A DNA stretch of 35,307 nucleotides from Gammaproteobacteria bacterium GWE2_42_36 (GTDB lineage Bacteria; Pseudomonadota; Gammaproteobacteria; UBA12402), in assembly GCA_001801305.1 (NCBI GenBank), contig MGXH01000036.1, positions 1 through 35,307 of the forward strand, given 5' to 3'. Of this stretch, positions 7,309-16,081 are shown in pieces. The position numbers and the translations under genes were made by a program. Under the pieces are notes generated by a model. That model was not told the origin of the DNA. It saw nothing but the letters and a program-made list of their open reading frames with translations, and searched no databases. Numbering within the stretch: the stretch's first letter is position 1; the number at the start of each line of letters is the position of its first letter.

Positions 7309-9315
7309 ATGTTTGATTCTATGATTTCTGCCTACTTACTCTTATTTATCACAGGCATCGGCTTCTCTTTACTACTAACGTCGTGGCACAAAAAACCGCT
7401 GGCTCTTGCTATAACTTTGGCGCCTTTGATTAGCGCCTGTTTGCTCACTGTGATCGGCGTATATTATTTATCGACATATCGCGGACAATATTCAGCCAGT
7501 GACTTCCTAATCTTTACCGCCATGACATCTATTACCATTGCGTTTTTTTTGATAATTAAAAAAGGCATCATGAATCTTTCTCTGCGCCTCAACGGACTCG
7601 TGTTGACATACATAGCTATCACCGTATTTCTCAGCTTGCTTTTATGTAATTATCACGATGGCATCATAACGCATTACCTTAACCCCGATATTAGCGCCTA
7701 TTTAGCATCATCGCAGTGGATTACCGACGGTCATAAAATCAATCCACTCAACGGCGTATATATCGTCGAGATACTCGGATCAGCATTGAGATGGGGGCTC
7801 CCTTTTCTAACGGGCACGATAGCGCAAGTTTTGCATGCGAATATCGCCGAATTACTCTACCCTATTATTTTAATTATTTTCTTTCATGGTTTATGGGCAA
7901 TTTCCCTCTTATTTGATACCGCTTTCTTTAACCCTTCTAGTGATAAAAGAATATTTTTCACCGCAATAACCATGAGCCTTAATGGATCGCTCTTATACTT
8001 TATTTTAGAGGGGTTTTGCCCATCCATCCTCGCCATTATTTTTCTGAACTTAATTATTATCCTACTAGCAACGCCAATAACAAAAAAAAATGGGCTGCAA
8101 ATTTCACTGATAGTCACTCTGCTGTCAGGCGCTATAATCACACTATACAGTGAATTATACATATTAGCTGTGCTCATCATATTGGGCTCGCTTTTTTTCA
8201 GCGGGGTATTACGAAATAAAGAAACTATAAAATCTAGCGGGTTGATGCTTTTATCGATGCTCTTGGGGTTTTTAAGCGTCCTCCCGTTAAGCCATAAAGT
8301 CATTGGTTTTACATCGGCAAACGCTCTCAACATCAATAACGTCGGATATCCTCAACCACGATGGACAACTCCTTCTGATCTGGTCAGCCTAACCAACCTG
8401 TATCTTAACCCACAAAAATTCATTTCTTGCATTGGGAGTTATTACACGAAACACACCTCATTCGTATTGAACATAACCGTACTACTATTATCCTTATGGA
8501 TATTCTGTATCATTGCCTATTGGCGAAAAGGAAAAAACTTACTCTTAATCTTGGCCATGAGCGCCGCTGTATTGCTTTTGCACCATTTTTCTAATCTCGT
8601 TATTTTCGTATTATCTTTATGGGTCGCTTACGAAATAATCCGACGATGGGGGAAAAACCCCATCGTACTAACGCTAATTGCCGGGATTACCTCATTCTTC
8701 CTATACGACCGTTTTATGATTCAATATCATCAATATCCGCCCTATAACTATTTTTACGATAAATTAGCCACAGACGTTTCTCCGTTGTTAATTGCATTTT
8801 TTATCGGCAGCATTTATAACAACCCGAATCTTAAAACATTAAAAATAAAAATCGGCATTGTTATCGCCTGCGCCACGCTAAGCATATCGATCATGCTGTC
8901 ATCTTGGACACAAATTCGTGGCTATACTGACATTAACTCTTTAAATCAAATCAAAAACACGATACATGCGCCTTATGTTTTTCTCGTCAACACAAGAGGG
9001 TATCGACAAGGAGAGCTAAAAGGCTATCTGCGCTTCGTTGATCGGTGCGACGAGTCCATCATGTCTGCCTATCTCGGCGATAATTTCATAGACCAACGGA
9101 ATCTGAATTCTTTAAAACAATTTTCCAACAATCGACCCGTTTTACTGATTGTTCGTAAAATAGCCTTGCAAAATGAAAAACAATATCGCGAAAAATATTT
9201 TCAACAAATCATTTTAGACACTCCTTCTTATTTTGTCCTAAACATTCGTAAAACTATAAGAGACTTAGCTAGCGGTGACCCTGTTAAAAACATACAGGCG
9301 ATAATAAATTTGTAA
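7309..9315 (+). CDS. Large polytopic membrane protein, possibly GT-C fold; function unknown
   Basis: This 668-residue protein has about a dozen or more hydrophobic segments from residue 7 to about 545, then a soluble tail of about 110 residues. I do not recognise a named family. After the fourth segment comes a loop with NPDISAYLASSQWITDG (about 125-141). The leftward membrane protein at 29974-31509 has NPDGLRYFAAANAYVSQG at a comparable early position. Asp in the first outer loop of such proteins is typical of GT-C glycosyltransferases, which take sugars from polyprenyl phosphates. The ribosome site is GAGA, 7 nt before the ATG. Codon use is visibly A+T-rich, like its two rightward neighbours and unlike tol/ruvB, which may mark transferred DNA. 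It could also be a polymerase or flippase. Confidence 0.6.
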   Translation: MFDSMISAYLLLFITGIGFSLLLTSWHKKPLALAITLAPLISACLLTVIGVYYLSTYRGQYSASDFLIFTAMTSITIAFFLIIKKGIMNLSLRLNGLVLTYIAITVFLSLLLCNYHDGIITHYLNPDISAYLASSQWITDGHKINPLNGVYIVEILGSALRWGLPFLTGTIAQVLHANIAELLYPIILIIFFHGLWAISLLFDTAFFNPSSDKRIFFTAITMSLNGSLLYFILEGFCPSILAIIFLNLIIILLATPITKKNGLQISLIVTLLSGAIITLYSELYILAVLIILGSLFFSGVLRNKETIKSSGLMLLSMLLGFLSVLPLSHKVIGFTSANALNINNVGYPQPRWTTPSDLVSLTNLYLNPQKFISCIGSYYTKHTSFVLNITVLLLSLWIFCIIAYWRKGKNLLLILAMSAAVLLLHHFSNLVIFVLSLWVAYEIIRRWGKNPIVLTLIAGITSFFLYDRFMIQYHQYPPYNYFYDKLATDVSPLLIAFFIGSIYNNPNLKTLKIKIGIVIACATLSISIMLSSWTQIRGYTDINSLNQIKNTIHAPYVFLVNTRGYRQGELKGYLRFVDRCDESIMSAYLGDNFIDQRNLNSLKQFSNNRPVLLIVRKIALQNEKQYREKYFQQIILDTPSYFVLNIRKTIRDLASGDPVKNIQAIINL

Positions 9316-9357
9316 GTATTAATTCATCATTTAAAGAAAAAACAACTCGGGATAATT

Positions 9358-11937
9358 ATGTTATATAGCCTTTTAAATACTGGTCGAAAAAAAACAAATG
9401 CGTTTATTCAATTACATTTAACTATTGTTTTCATCCTTTTCTCAATCGGTTTAGCCAATTTTTTATACGTTATTCCTTTACTGCTGCAATCAAAATTACA
9501 AATCCCTGTTTCGATGCATGAATGGAGTTATATGTTTTTTTTTCCGGAAAAACCTATAACTATTTTAAGTTACCTAATCGCCATTCCAGTCTTTTTTGGT
9601 TATTTTTACCTGTACTTTATTTGCTATCAATTTCTATCGACTCACACCATCCAACGCACTATTGCTCGTTCTTCGCTAAGTCTTCTATTATCTTTTGCGA
9701 TTAATCTTTTAATCGTTCTCAATAAAACTCACGTGGTACTAGCTGCATCAGTCCCTCTATGGATTTTTGCATTCTACTTTACATTATATCCTCTACTTGC
9801 GGTTCGTTCTTCAATAAGAAAAGCTTGCACAACGCCGCACTCTATTGCTCTGCAGATTCATCTTCTTAAAAAGATCTATTACCTTTTAGGAGGCATAGTC
9901 TTATTGCAATTTATTTTTATTTTTCAACCGATGGTATTTGGCAAGCTTAAGGTCATCAATGAATTTTGGGATATCCCCGAGCAAACGTGGCTAACCGATC
10001 ATTATGTTGATAACACCCAATATATAAATACTCATCATTTAATCGGTCTTCATAGCAAATATGATTTAAGACTAAAAACAGATACCGTAATCGATGACAA
10101 TTGTATTCCCCTCGCTAATACACCTTCCTTACAAAAACTCATCCAAAGAAAAAATTCAGCCTGGCTAGCTGCGATAAAACAGGGTGTATTTGATCAGGCT
10201 ACTTATTATTATCGGGGTGGACTGTGCGTCATTGGCGACTTAACAACTGACGATAAATTAAATTTATTGCACTGGGCAAACACGCAAAATGAAAAAAGCG
10301 GTTTGATCTATTTATTTCATCGCATGTCTCAAAACCAGGGGGAGGGGCTATCACAAACAAACACTCAAGACAATTCCTTTTTCATAGCGCAAACACCTGA
10401 AGAAAAATTTGTTGCGCTCAATAAACTTGAAACGCATTGGCAAATCCTGAATCGATTTTTCTTTCATCACCAAAATTTTGTCCTAAGTCCCATCAATGAA
10501 ATTAATTTAGGCAAAAATCCCCATCAGGTTTATATGCAATATGGCTATATTAACACCATCATTATAAAAGACATTTTACACTTTTTTGGTCCTATTCGAT
10601 TAGATCATTACATCAAAGCGTTGTTCTCTTTTTATTATTTTTACTATGCCCTTTTCTTGCTATTGCTCATTCTGCTTTTTAAAGATATTCGTTATGTTGT
10701 ACCCATCCTGTTACTCTGCACAGCCGCTCTGAATTATATTAATTTCGACTTTTTGTTGATTGCACCTGGCATTAACCCCATTCGACATTTTTTTGATCTT
10801 TTTATCTTTTGCTTTTTATTTCTATACCTCCTCAGAGAAAAGAAGTGGTACCTCATATTAGCCATTGTTTCTGGGTTAATAGCCACTGTCGCCAATCCTC
10901 AATTTGGTTTATTTGCTTATTTTGCCTTAATCATCACCCTGTCTGCAAAATGGTTACTCTCCCATCAAACAAAGTTACTCAAACTTTCTTCGATAGGGCT
11001 TTTTCTTGTTTTTGCCGCCATCGGCATAATCGTCTATAAATCCACTAACATCGGCGCCACGGTGTTGAACAATTACTACTTGGCTGGCTTGTTGGGATTC
11101 CATTTAAAACGGACCCTATTCATAGGAATTCTGCTGCTCCTCGGTATCTGCTATATCGTCATTTCTCATGCGCTCATTAAAAAAAATACTTTTGCCTATG
11201 TGGCGCTTTTTTCCGTACTATATTCTCAAGGAGCATTGCTTTATTACATTTGGGGATCTGACTTGACACATTTACTGGTGCTAAATTCTATTCTCATCAT
11301 CGCGATCTTTAGCATCTTAAAGCTGGCTTTTGAAAATTACACCCCATTAAAAGAAAAACAACATCTTTACTTAATTTCAATAGGTCTTTTAGCTTGCATG
11401 ATTTACCTACCCTCTGTTGCTTATTTTTATTATACAAAAGCAAAATTTGATCGTGTCTTTAGCACCCATAAAACCTACGAATGGGACCTTCCCACAGCAA
11501 AGTTTATTTCGACTATAAGCCCAACTTATTTTTTAGACTCTATTAACCTTATCCAATCTTTTTCTTCTTCCAATAGCATTTATATCATCTCGAAATACGA
11601 CAACATGCTGCCCTTTTTAGCGGGGAAATATAGCGCCATGCCTTACTTTGACGTTCCTTGGTTGGCCATTGGCGATGCTGAAACCAAAGATTGCATAGAC
11701 ACCATTAAAAACAACAAACCGACCTATTTATTTGTTGATTCTGATATTGATAGATCCTACGCCAGAGACATTATCAATGCGGCCAGCATCATGGGTTCTT
11801 CTCAAGATGACCTAGCAGACTCGGTTAACCGAGTCGCACGACTAAATAGTTTAAAAGTTATTTTTGATGCGGTCAAAGATGACTATCAACCCATTCAATC
11901 CGCTCAATTAATTACAGTGTATAAGAGAACAAAATAA
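9358..11937 (+). CDS. Very large polytopic membrane protein with central soluble domain; function unknown
   Basis: This 859-residue protein has about five membrane segments in residues 18-205. A hydrophilic stretch of about 200 residues (about 205-395) follows, then another long series of membrane segments (about 410-700) and a soluble tail. At the second membrane block it reads GKNPHQVYMQYGYINTII then FFGPIRLDHYIKALF. Such Y-x-QYG and GP elements occur in uncharacterised glycosyltransferase-like membrane proteins, but I cannot name the family. GGGA lies 5 nt before the ATG, and the gene starts 42 nt after the previous one. Both it and the first gene end in a soluble domain that contains a strand-like LFVDSD or FLVNTR element, so they may be distant relatives. 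A role in polysaccharide transfer or polymerisation is inferred from context only. Confidence 0.55.
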   Translation: MLYSLLNTGRKKTNAFIQLHLTIVFILFSIGLANFLYVIPLLLQSKLQIPVSMHEWSYMFFFPEKPITILSYLIAIPVFFGYFYLYFICYQFLSTHTIQRTIARSSLSLLLSFAINLLIVLNKTHVVLAASVPLWIFAFYFTLYPLLAVRSSIRKACTTPHSIALQIHLLKKIYYLLGGIVLLQFIFIFQPMVFGKLKVINEFWDIPEQTWLTDHYVDNTQYINTHHLIGLHSKYDLRLKTDTVIDDNCIPLANTPSLQKLIQRKNSAWLAAIKQGVFDQATYYYRGGLCVIGDLTTDDKLNLLHWANTQNEKSGLIYLFHRMSQNQGEGLSQTNTQDNSFFIAQTPEEKFVALNKLETHWQILNRFFFHHQNFVLSPINEINLGKNPHQVYMQYGYINTIIIKDILHFFGPIRLDHYIKALFSFYYFYYALFLLLLILLFKDIRYVVPILLLCTAALNYINFDFLLIAPGINPIRHFFDLFIFCFLFLYLLREKKWYLILAIVSGLIATVANPQFGLFAYFALIITLSAKWLLSHQTKLLKLSSIGLFLVFAAIGIIVYKSTNIGATVLNNYYLAGLLGFHLKRTLFIGILLLLGICYIVISHALIKKNTFAYVALFSVLYSQGALLYYIWGSDLTHLLVLNSILIIAIFSILKLAFENYTPLKEKQHLYLISIGLLACMIYLPSVAYFYYTKAKFDRVFSTHKTYEWDLPTAKFISTISPTYFLDSINLIQSFSSSNSIYIISKYDNMLPFLAGKYSAMPYFDVPWLAIGDAETKDCIDTIKNNKPTYLFVDSDIDRSYARDIINAASIMGSSQDDLADSVNRVARLNSLKVIFDAVKDDYQPIQSAQLITVYKRTK

Positions 11938-11989
11938 TTTGCTGTTCATTTTTAATATGCAAAATAAATATTCCCGTGGAAAATTTAAC

Positions 11990-13816
11990 ATGAACTCTAA
12001 AAAAATAAATGATATTTTTCCCTACTGTATGATATGTCTTGTCATAGCTGGATACATGCTTTTATCATTCAACAAATATGTTCCAGCTCAAGAAGGCTGG
12101 TTCGATTATGATTGTTTGCTGATGAAGGCAGGAAAATTTCCATACAAAGATTTCTACCTCCATATTCCACCACTTTTCCTCCTGCTGATACATACGTTAC
12201 ATAAACTATTTGGGGAGGACTTAATCGTTTTAAGACTATACGGCGTAGTAGAACGGGTGGTTATTTCATGCTTGATTTTCTACATCCTTAAAAAGAATTT
12301 CAAACCCAATGCCGCCTTCATTGCAACGCTATTAGGTATTTTCTTCTATAGCAGTTTCAATGTGGACTTGCCCTATTCCTATTACCAAACAGCTTTTTTA
12401 ATCTCTTTACTTACCGCTTGTATTTTTGAAAACGCGTTGAACAAAATCAACAAGGTTTCCCATGGTTATATTGCCGCGGGCATATTCATCGCAATCTTAT
12501 TTTTTTTGAAACAGTCGACAAGCATGGTCATGCTCATAACGCTGCTGCTGATTATGATAGGGCATTATCTGCGCTTAGCCCAATATCGCCGTTTGTTAAT
12601 TACCATCGCCTATTTTGGATTGGGTTTCGCCATTATTACTTCTATAATAATCATTTGGTTAATCTCACATCATGCCTTTGCACCATATCTTAAAATCGTT
12701 TTTCTAACCAGCGAAAGCAAAGGATCCCCATCTGAAATTTTGTTCGGCTTCATTCCGCGATTATTCAATGGAGTCAAATCATTCCCATTAATCATGATAG
12801 TCTCTACATTATTTGCCTATCATTTATTTGCCAAAAGATTTCAAGAGACTAAAACAGTCGAGGACAAGCCGGTTTATATATTATACGGCATACTAATCAT
12901 TATTGCTTATGGTTATACTTATTGGGATAAATCGATCATTACGAAATTTATGTTGCTAGACAACATAAATGCGCTCACTCAAAAGATAATAATCCTATGT
13001 GTTTTTTATTTGTTACTGTCTTTGATTACCTATACTTATCGATGGTATAAAAATCCGCAAAACATGGTTTTAAGAAGCAAATTATTTTGGATCGTCTTTG
13101 CAGCAATGTGGGCATATAGTCATGCAATGTCCGGCGTTCTTGAGATTTCTGCTTTCATGTTTGGTTTACCTCTCTGTTTGTTGTTATTTTGGTCGAATTA
13201 TAAAAACAAATATTTTATGTACCCTGTTAAATTTGCGACAATAACCATCGGCATCGCAGCTATTATCCTTATCTCATCCCAAAAATATGCTACACCTTAT
13301 TATTGGTGGGGATGGGGAGAACCAGATGTCCGCACTGCAACAGAAACAACAACTATCCCTCGACTAAAAGGAATGAGGATTTCTCTAAGAGATAAATTAC
13401 TTTTTGAACATGTTTTTTCGTTGATTTCAAAGAACAGCTCACCTTCCGATGATGTGTTCTTTTTCCCCCACATTTCTCTGTTCAATATTTTATCTGATCG
13501 AACATATTCCGCCTATACGACAGTATGTTATTTCGATGTCTGCTCTGATACATACGCAGAGCAAACAGCTGAGTACTTGGTGCACAAAAAACCAAAACTG
13601 ATATTAGACATGTTGTTTCCCGAATCAGCATGGAAAATACATGAAGAAATCTTTCGACAGGGAAAACCAAGTGGACAGCGAAAAATTCAACAGGTCATCA
13701 CCCAAATGACCCATGACGGAACATATCAGCAGATCGCTATGCTATCTACTGAAGGGAATTATCCAATTGTTATTCTAAAGCGCACGGACTTTCCGATGAG
13801 AAAGCCGCACGGATAA
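11990..13816 (+). CDS. GT-C-type membrane glycosyltransferase (GT39/ArnT-like)
   Basis: The protein is 608 residues from the ATG at 11990, which has GTGGA 9 nt upstream. In-frame starts at 11957 (ATG) and 11939 (TTG) are less well placed. After the first membrane helix comes PAQEGWFDYDCLLMKAGKFP followed by YKDFYLHIPPLFLLL and VLRLYGVVERV. This is the layout of the first periplasmic loop in PMT/ArnT-like enzymes: an acidic pair, then G-x-x-P-Y-x-D-F and an R-containing helix. About ten more membrane segments follow, then a C-terminal soluble domain of about 160 residues. The family uses polyprenyl-phosphate sugars as donors on the periplasmic side. It converges on the operon encoding GtrA-like and GtrB-like proteins, which could provide that donor. 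Confidence 0.7.
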   Translation: MNSKKINDIFPYCMICLVIAGYMLLSFNKYVPAQEGWFDYDCLLMKAGKFPYKDFYLHIPPLFLLLIHTLHKLFGEDLIVLRLYGVVERVVISCLIFYILKKNFKPNAAFIATLLGIFFYSSFNVDLPYSYYQTAFLISLLTACIFENALNKINKVSHGYIAAGIFIAILFFLKQSTSMVMLITLLLIMIGHYLRLAQYRRLLITIAYFGLGFAIITSIIIIWLISHHAFAPYLKIVFLTSESKGSPSEILFGFIPRLFNGVKSFPLIMIVSTLFAYHLFAKRFQETKTVEDKPVYILYGILIIIAYGYTYWDKSIITKFMLLDNINALTQKIIILCVFYLLLSLITYTYRWYKNPQNMVLRSKLFWIVFAAMWAYSHAMSGVLEISAFMFGLPLCLLLFWSNYKNKYFMYPVKFATITIGIAAIILISSQKYATPYYWWGWGEPDVRTATETTTIPRLKGMRISLRDKLLFEHVFSLISKNSSPSDDVFFFPHISLFNILSDRTYSAYTTVCYFDVCSDTYAEQTAEYLVHKKPKLILDMLFPESAWKIHEEIFRQGKPSGQRKIQQVITQMTHDGTYQQIAMLSTEGNYPIVILKRTDFPMRKPHG

Positions 13817-13840
13817 AGTTTTTTCTTTTATCAATTAGTA

Positions 13841-13870
13841 AAAATTCCCACATAAAAACGTGGGAATTTT
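13841..13870. terminator. Bidirectional intrinsic terminator
   Basis: AAAATTCCCAC (13841-13851) and GTGGGAATTTT (13860-13870) make a perfect 11-bp stem with an 8-nt loop, A-run on one side and T-run on the other. It lies between converging genes ending at 13816 (+) and 13908 (-), where a terminator serving both strands is expected. Confidence 0.88.
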
Positions 13871-13907
13871 ATTGGGATTCCACGTATTCCTATGATGGTA
13901 GCACGAA

Positions 13908-14843
13908 CTATACATCAAAATTCACACGTTCTTTTTCTATCACGAGCGGCCTTTTCAAGACTTGCGTATGAATAGCAGCGATGTATTCACCCAACATACC
14001 AATAAAAAACAACTGGACGGATGAAAAGAAAAACAAGCCGATTAGCATCGGCGCAATACCGACATTAAAATGATGCCAAAACATAAGCTTCAACAATAAA
14101 AAAACAACCGCCATCGAAAAACTGATCGATGACAATATAAACCCCACAATCGTCATCATGCGAATCGGCACTTTAGAATGGCTAGTAATACCCAGCATCG
14201 CCATATCAAAAAGCGTATAAAAATTATTTTTCGTTTTTCCTTCTTTGCGAGGCGGTTGTTCATAAGGAATTCGGGCAATTTCAAAACCAATTTCAGCAAT
14301 CAAGCCTCGAAAATAAGGATAAGGATCGTCCATTTCACGTAAAATTTGAATAACGGACTGACCATAGAGCCCAAACCCCGTAAAATCTTTAACGAGCGGC
14401 GCTTCAGAAATCCTGGTAATCAATTGATAATAAAACTTTCGAATAGCAGCACACCCTTTGCTTTCGTTTGTTTTCTCTTTAACCCCAATGACAATTCGAT
14501 AACCCTCCTCCCATTTCTGAAGGAATGCCTTAATCATTTCTGGCGGATCTTGTAAATCCGCCACAATAGAAATCACGGCGTCGCCTTTTGCTTGCAGTAA
14601 GGCATAAGAAGGTGAGCGAATATGACCAAAATTGCGAGCGTTCACGATAATTTTTACATTTTTATCGTCTTTCGCGATTGTTTTTAAAATTTCCACGGTT
14701 TTATCTTGGGACGCATTATCAATGAATAAATGTTCATATCGATATTGAGGCAGTGTTTCAAAAACCGCTTTGACTTGCTCATAGACTGCGTTGATATTTT
14801 CTTCTTCATTATAACAAGCAGTCACAATAGTAATCAACTTCAT
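13908..14843 (-). CDS. Polyprenyl-phosphate glycosyltransferase, GT2 family (GtrB/ArnC-like)
   Basis: This 311-residue protein has an N-terminal GT-A domain that opens ITIVTACYNEEENI. It has the nucleotide-sugar site VADLQDPPE (Asp96) and LVKDFTGFGLYG. Two membrane helices near 228-252 and 262-292 complete the GtrB/DPM1-like layout. Such enzymes put one sugar from a nucleotide donor onto undecaprenyl phosphate at the inner face of the membrane. GAGG lies 7 nt upstream, and the start overlaps the GtrA-like gene by 4 nt (ATGA). It is the last gene of the sugar operon. The donor is unknown; it could be the CDP-sugar made by the preceding genes. Confidence 0.9.
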   Translation of the reverse strand: MKLITIVTACYNEEENINAVYEQVKAVFETLPQYRYEHLFIDNASQDKTVEILKTIAKDDKNVKIIVNARNFGHIRSPSYALLQAKGDAVISIVADLQDPPEMIKAFLQKWEEGYRIVIGVKEKTNESKGCAAIRKFYYQLITRISEAPLVKDFTGFGLYGQSVIQILREMDDPYPYFRGLIAEIGFEIARIPYEQPPRKEGKTKNNFYTLFDMAMLGITSHSKVPIRMMTIVGFILSSISFSMAVVFLLLKLMFWHHFNVGIAPMLIGLFFFSSVQLFFIGMLGEYIAAIHTQVLKRPLVIEKERVNFDV

Positions 14844-15232
14844 CGTTTTGCCTCAAATACAAAGTGCTTATTTAATAGATAGGACACTATCGCGCAAAAA
14901 AGTGTCGACAAAGCCCCTGCCAGATAAACGTTCAACGATAACAACAATAAGCATTTAATCAGCGATACATTGACAACATACTGTATGGCATAAACGCCAA
15001 AAAATCTAAAAATTAACCGATGATTGGAATTTTTGAAGACGATGCCGCCGATTGTTTTAAAGTTAAATAAAACACCCAAGCAAGTCGCTAAAAAAATGGC
15101 CAGTGTATAGTGGAGCCCTAAAAACACCAATAACGAAAAAATACTATACCCGAAAATAGTATTCAAAATGCCAACTAAAATAAATAATCGAAATTTTTTA
15201 TCTTTCACTAACTGAGCAAAAAAATGATACAC
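14840..15232 (-). CDS. GtrA-family membrane protein (putative lipid-linked sugar flippase)
   Basis: The protein has 130 residues and four membrane helices: LFILVGILNTIFGYSIFSLL, YTLAIFLATCLGVLFNF, FFGVYAIQYVVNVSLIK and GALSTLFCAIVSYLLN. It ends NKHFVFEAKR. N-F-K-x-x-G-x-x-V-F in the middle and N-K-x-F-V-F at the end are GtrA hallmarks. GtrA proteins are thought to move undecaprenyl-phosphate-sugar across the inner membrane for a periplasmic GT-C enzyme. The start is GTG at 15232 with AGAGA about 8 nt upstream; I find no in-frame ATG nearby. It is translationally coupled to the GT2 gene, as in gtrAB pairs. Confidence 0.88.
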   Translation of the reverse strand: MYHFFAQLVKDKKFRLFILVGILNTIFGYSIFSLLVFLGLHYTLAIFLATCLGVLFNFKTIGGIVFKNSNHRLIFRFFGVYAIQYVVNVSLIKCLLLLSLNVYLAGALSTLFCAIVSYLLNKHFVFEAKR

Positions 15233-15265
15233 CGGCCATCTCTTGAGATTGTTTTACACTAATGA

Positions 15266-16066
15266 TTATCGCTCAATTTGTTCGATCGCTTTACGATACC
15301 GCGTTTCCATCATCACAATACGATCTTCATCTTCTTTCGCAATACGTTGATAATAATCTCTTTTATTTTTTAACCACATCAACTCAAACTCGACCGCCTT
15401 TAAAAAAGCAATTTCTGGGTTATCAATGGCACCAGGGCAATTAAAAATAACTTTTCTGGTTTCAAATCGATCTAAATGTCCCGCTGGGAAAGCTTTAAAA
15501 AATGGCAGCGAATCGACTGAAACGCCCCCGCCTACAACCACTTGCAGGCCTTTCTCTTTTGCTTTTTTTGCCAGGATTAATGTTTTTTCTAACATCTCCG
15601 GTTTGTTCACAGACTCTCGGCCGAGCCCAAGAGACCCTGTGAAATCAACTCGCCCCATAACAATCCCATCTAATTCAGCAATTTCTGGGATTTTGAGCAT
15701 CTCATCGAAGTTATGGTAAGTCGTAATTGTTTCCACATTCACTAAGAGATCCACTTCGTCGATAGAGTCTCCGTAGGCGATATGGGCTGCTTTCAGAAAT
15801 TTTCTTAAAGCATAAGGCGTTTCGACCATCGGCGCGATAATGCGTTCAGCACCGATACTAATCGCATCAAACATATCTTTAATTGCTTCGCATCCACCAA
15901 TTTTAATATTCAATCCTAACCCCGCAGCTGAAACGACATCTTTTAACCGCATCGCTTCTTCAAGTCGCGTTCCTTCTGCTTCAAACTCCGCTTTAATCCC
16001 ACCCACATGATAGCGATCTTTCATCTCACTTAATAAACTAACCATTTGCTTTTCTAACTTATTCAT
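15266..16066 (-). CDS. HpcH/HpaI-family aldolase (class II, pyruvate- or acyl-type)
   Basis: This 266-residue TIM-barrel protein of the HpcH/HpaI (citrate-lyase beta) superfamily has RIIAPMVETPYALRKF (Glu82), LLVNVETITTYHNFDEM (Glu112) and GIVMGRVDFTGSLGLGR (Asp141). The last two are the expected metal ligands, and RVDFTGSLG corresponds to the P-x-D-L-x-x-S-L-G motif. Family members add pyruvate to, or split it from, aldehydes. The protein ends in a charged helical tail of about 35 residues. GAGGAGG lies 7 nt before the ATG, and the gene starts 15 nt after the cyclase gene. In a sugar operon, this enzyme probably builds or trims a keto-acid intermediate (inference). Confidence 0.85.
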   Translation of the reverse strand: MNKLEKQMVSLLSEMKDRYHVGGIKAEFEAEGTRLEEAMRLKDVVSAAGLGLNIKIGGCEAIKDMFDAISIGAERIIAPMVETPYALRKFLKAAHIAYGDSIDEVDLLVNVETITTYHNFDEMLKIPEIAELDGIVMGRVDFTGSLGLGRESVNKPEMLEKTLILAKKAKEKGLQVVVGGGVSVDSLPFFKAFPAGHLDRFETRKVIFNCPGAIDNPEIAFLKAVEFELMWLKNKRDYYQRIAKEDEDRIVMMETRYRKAIEQIER

Positions 16067-16081
16067 ACTGAAGCCTCCTCA

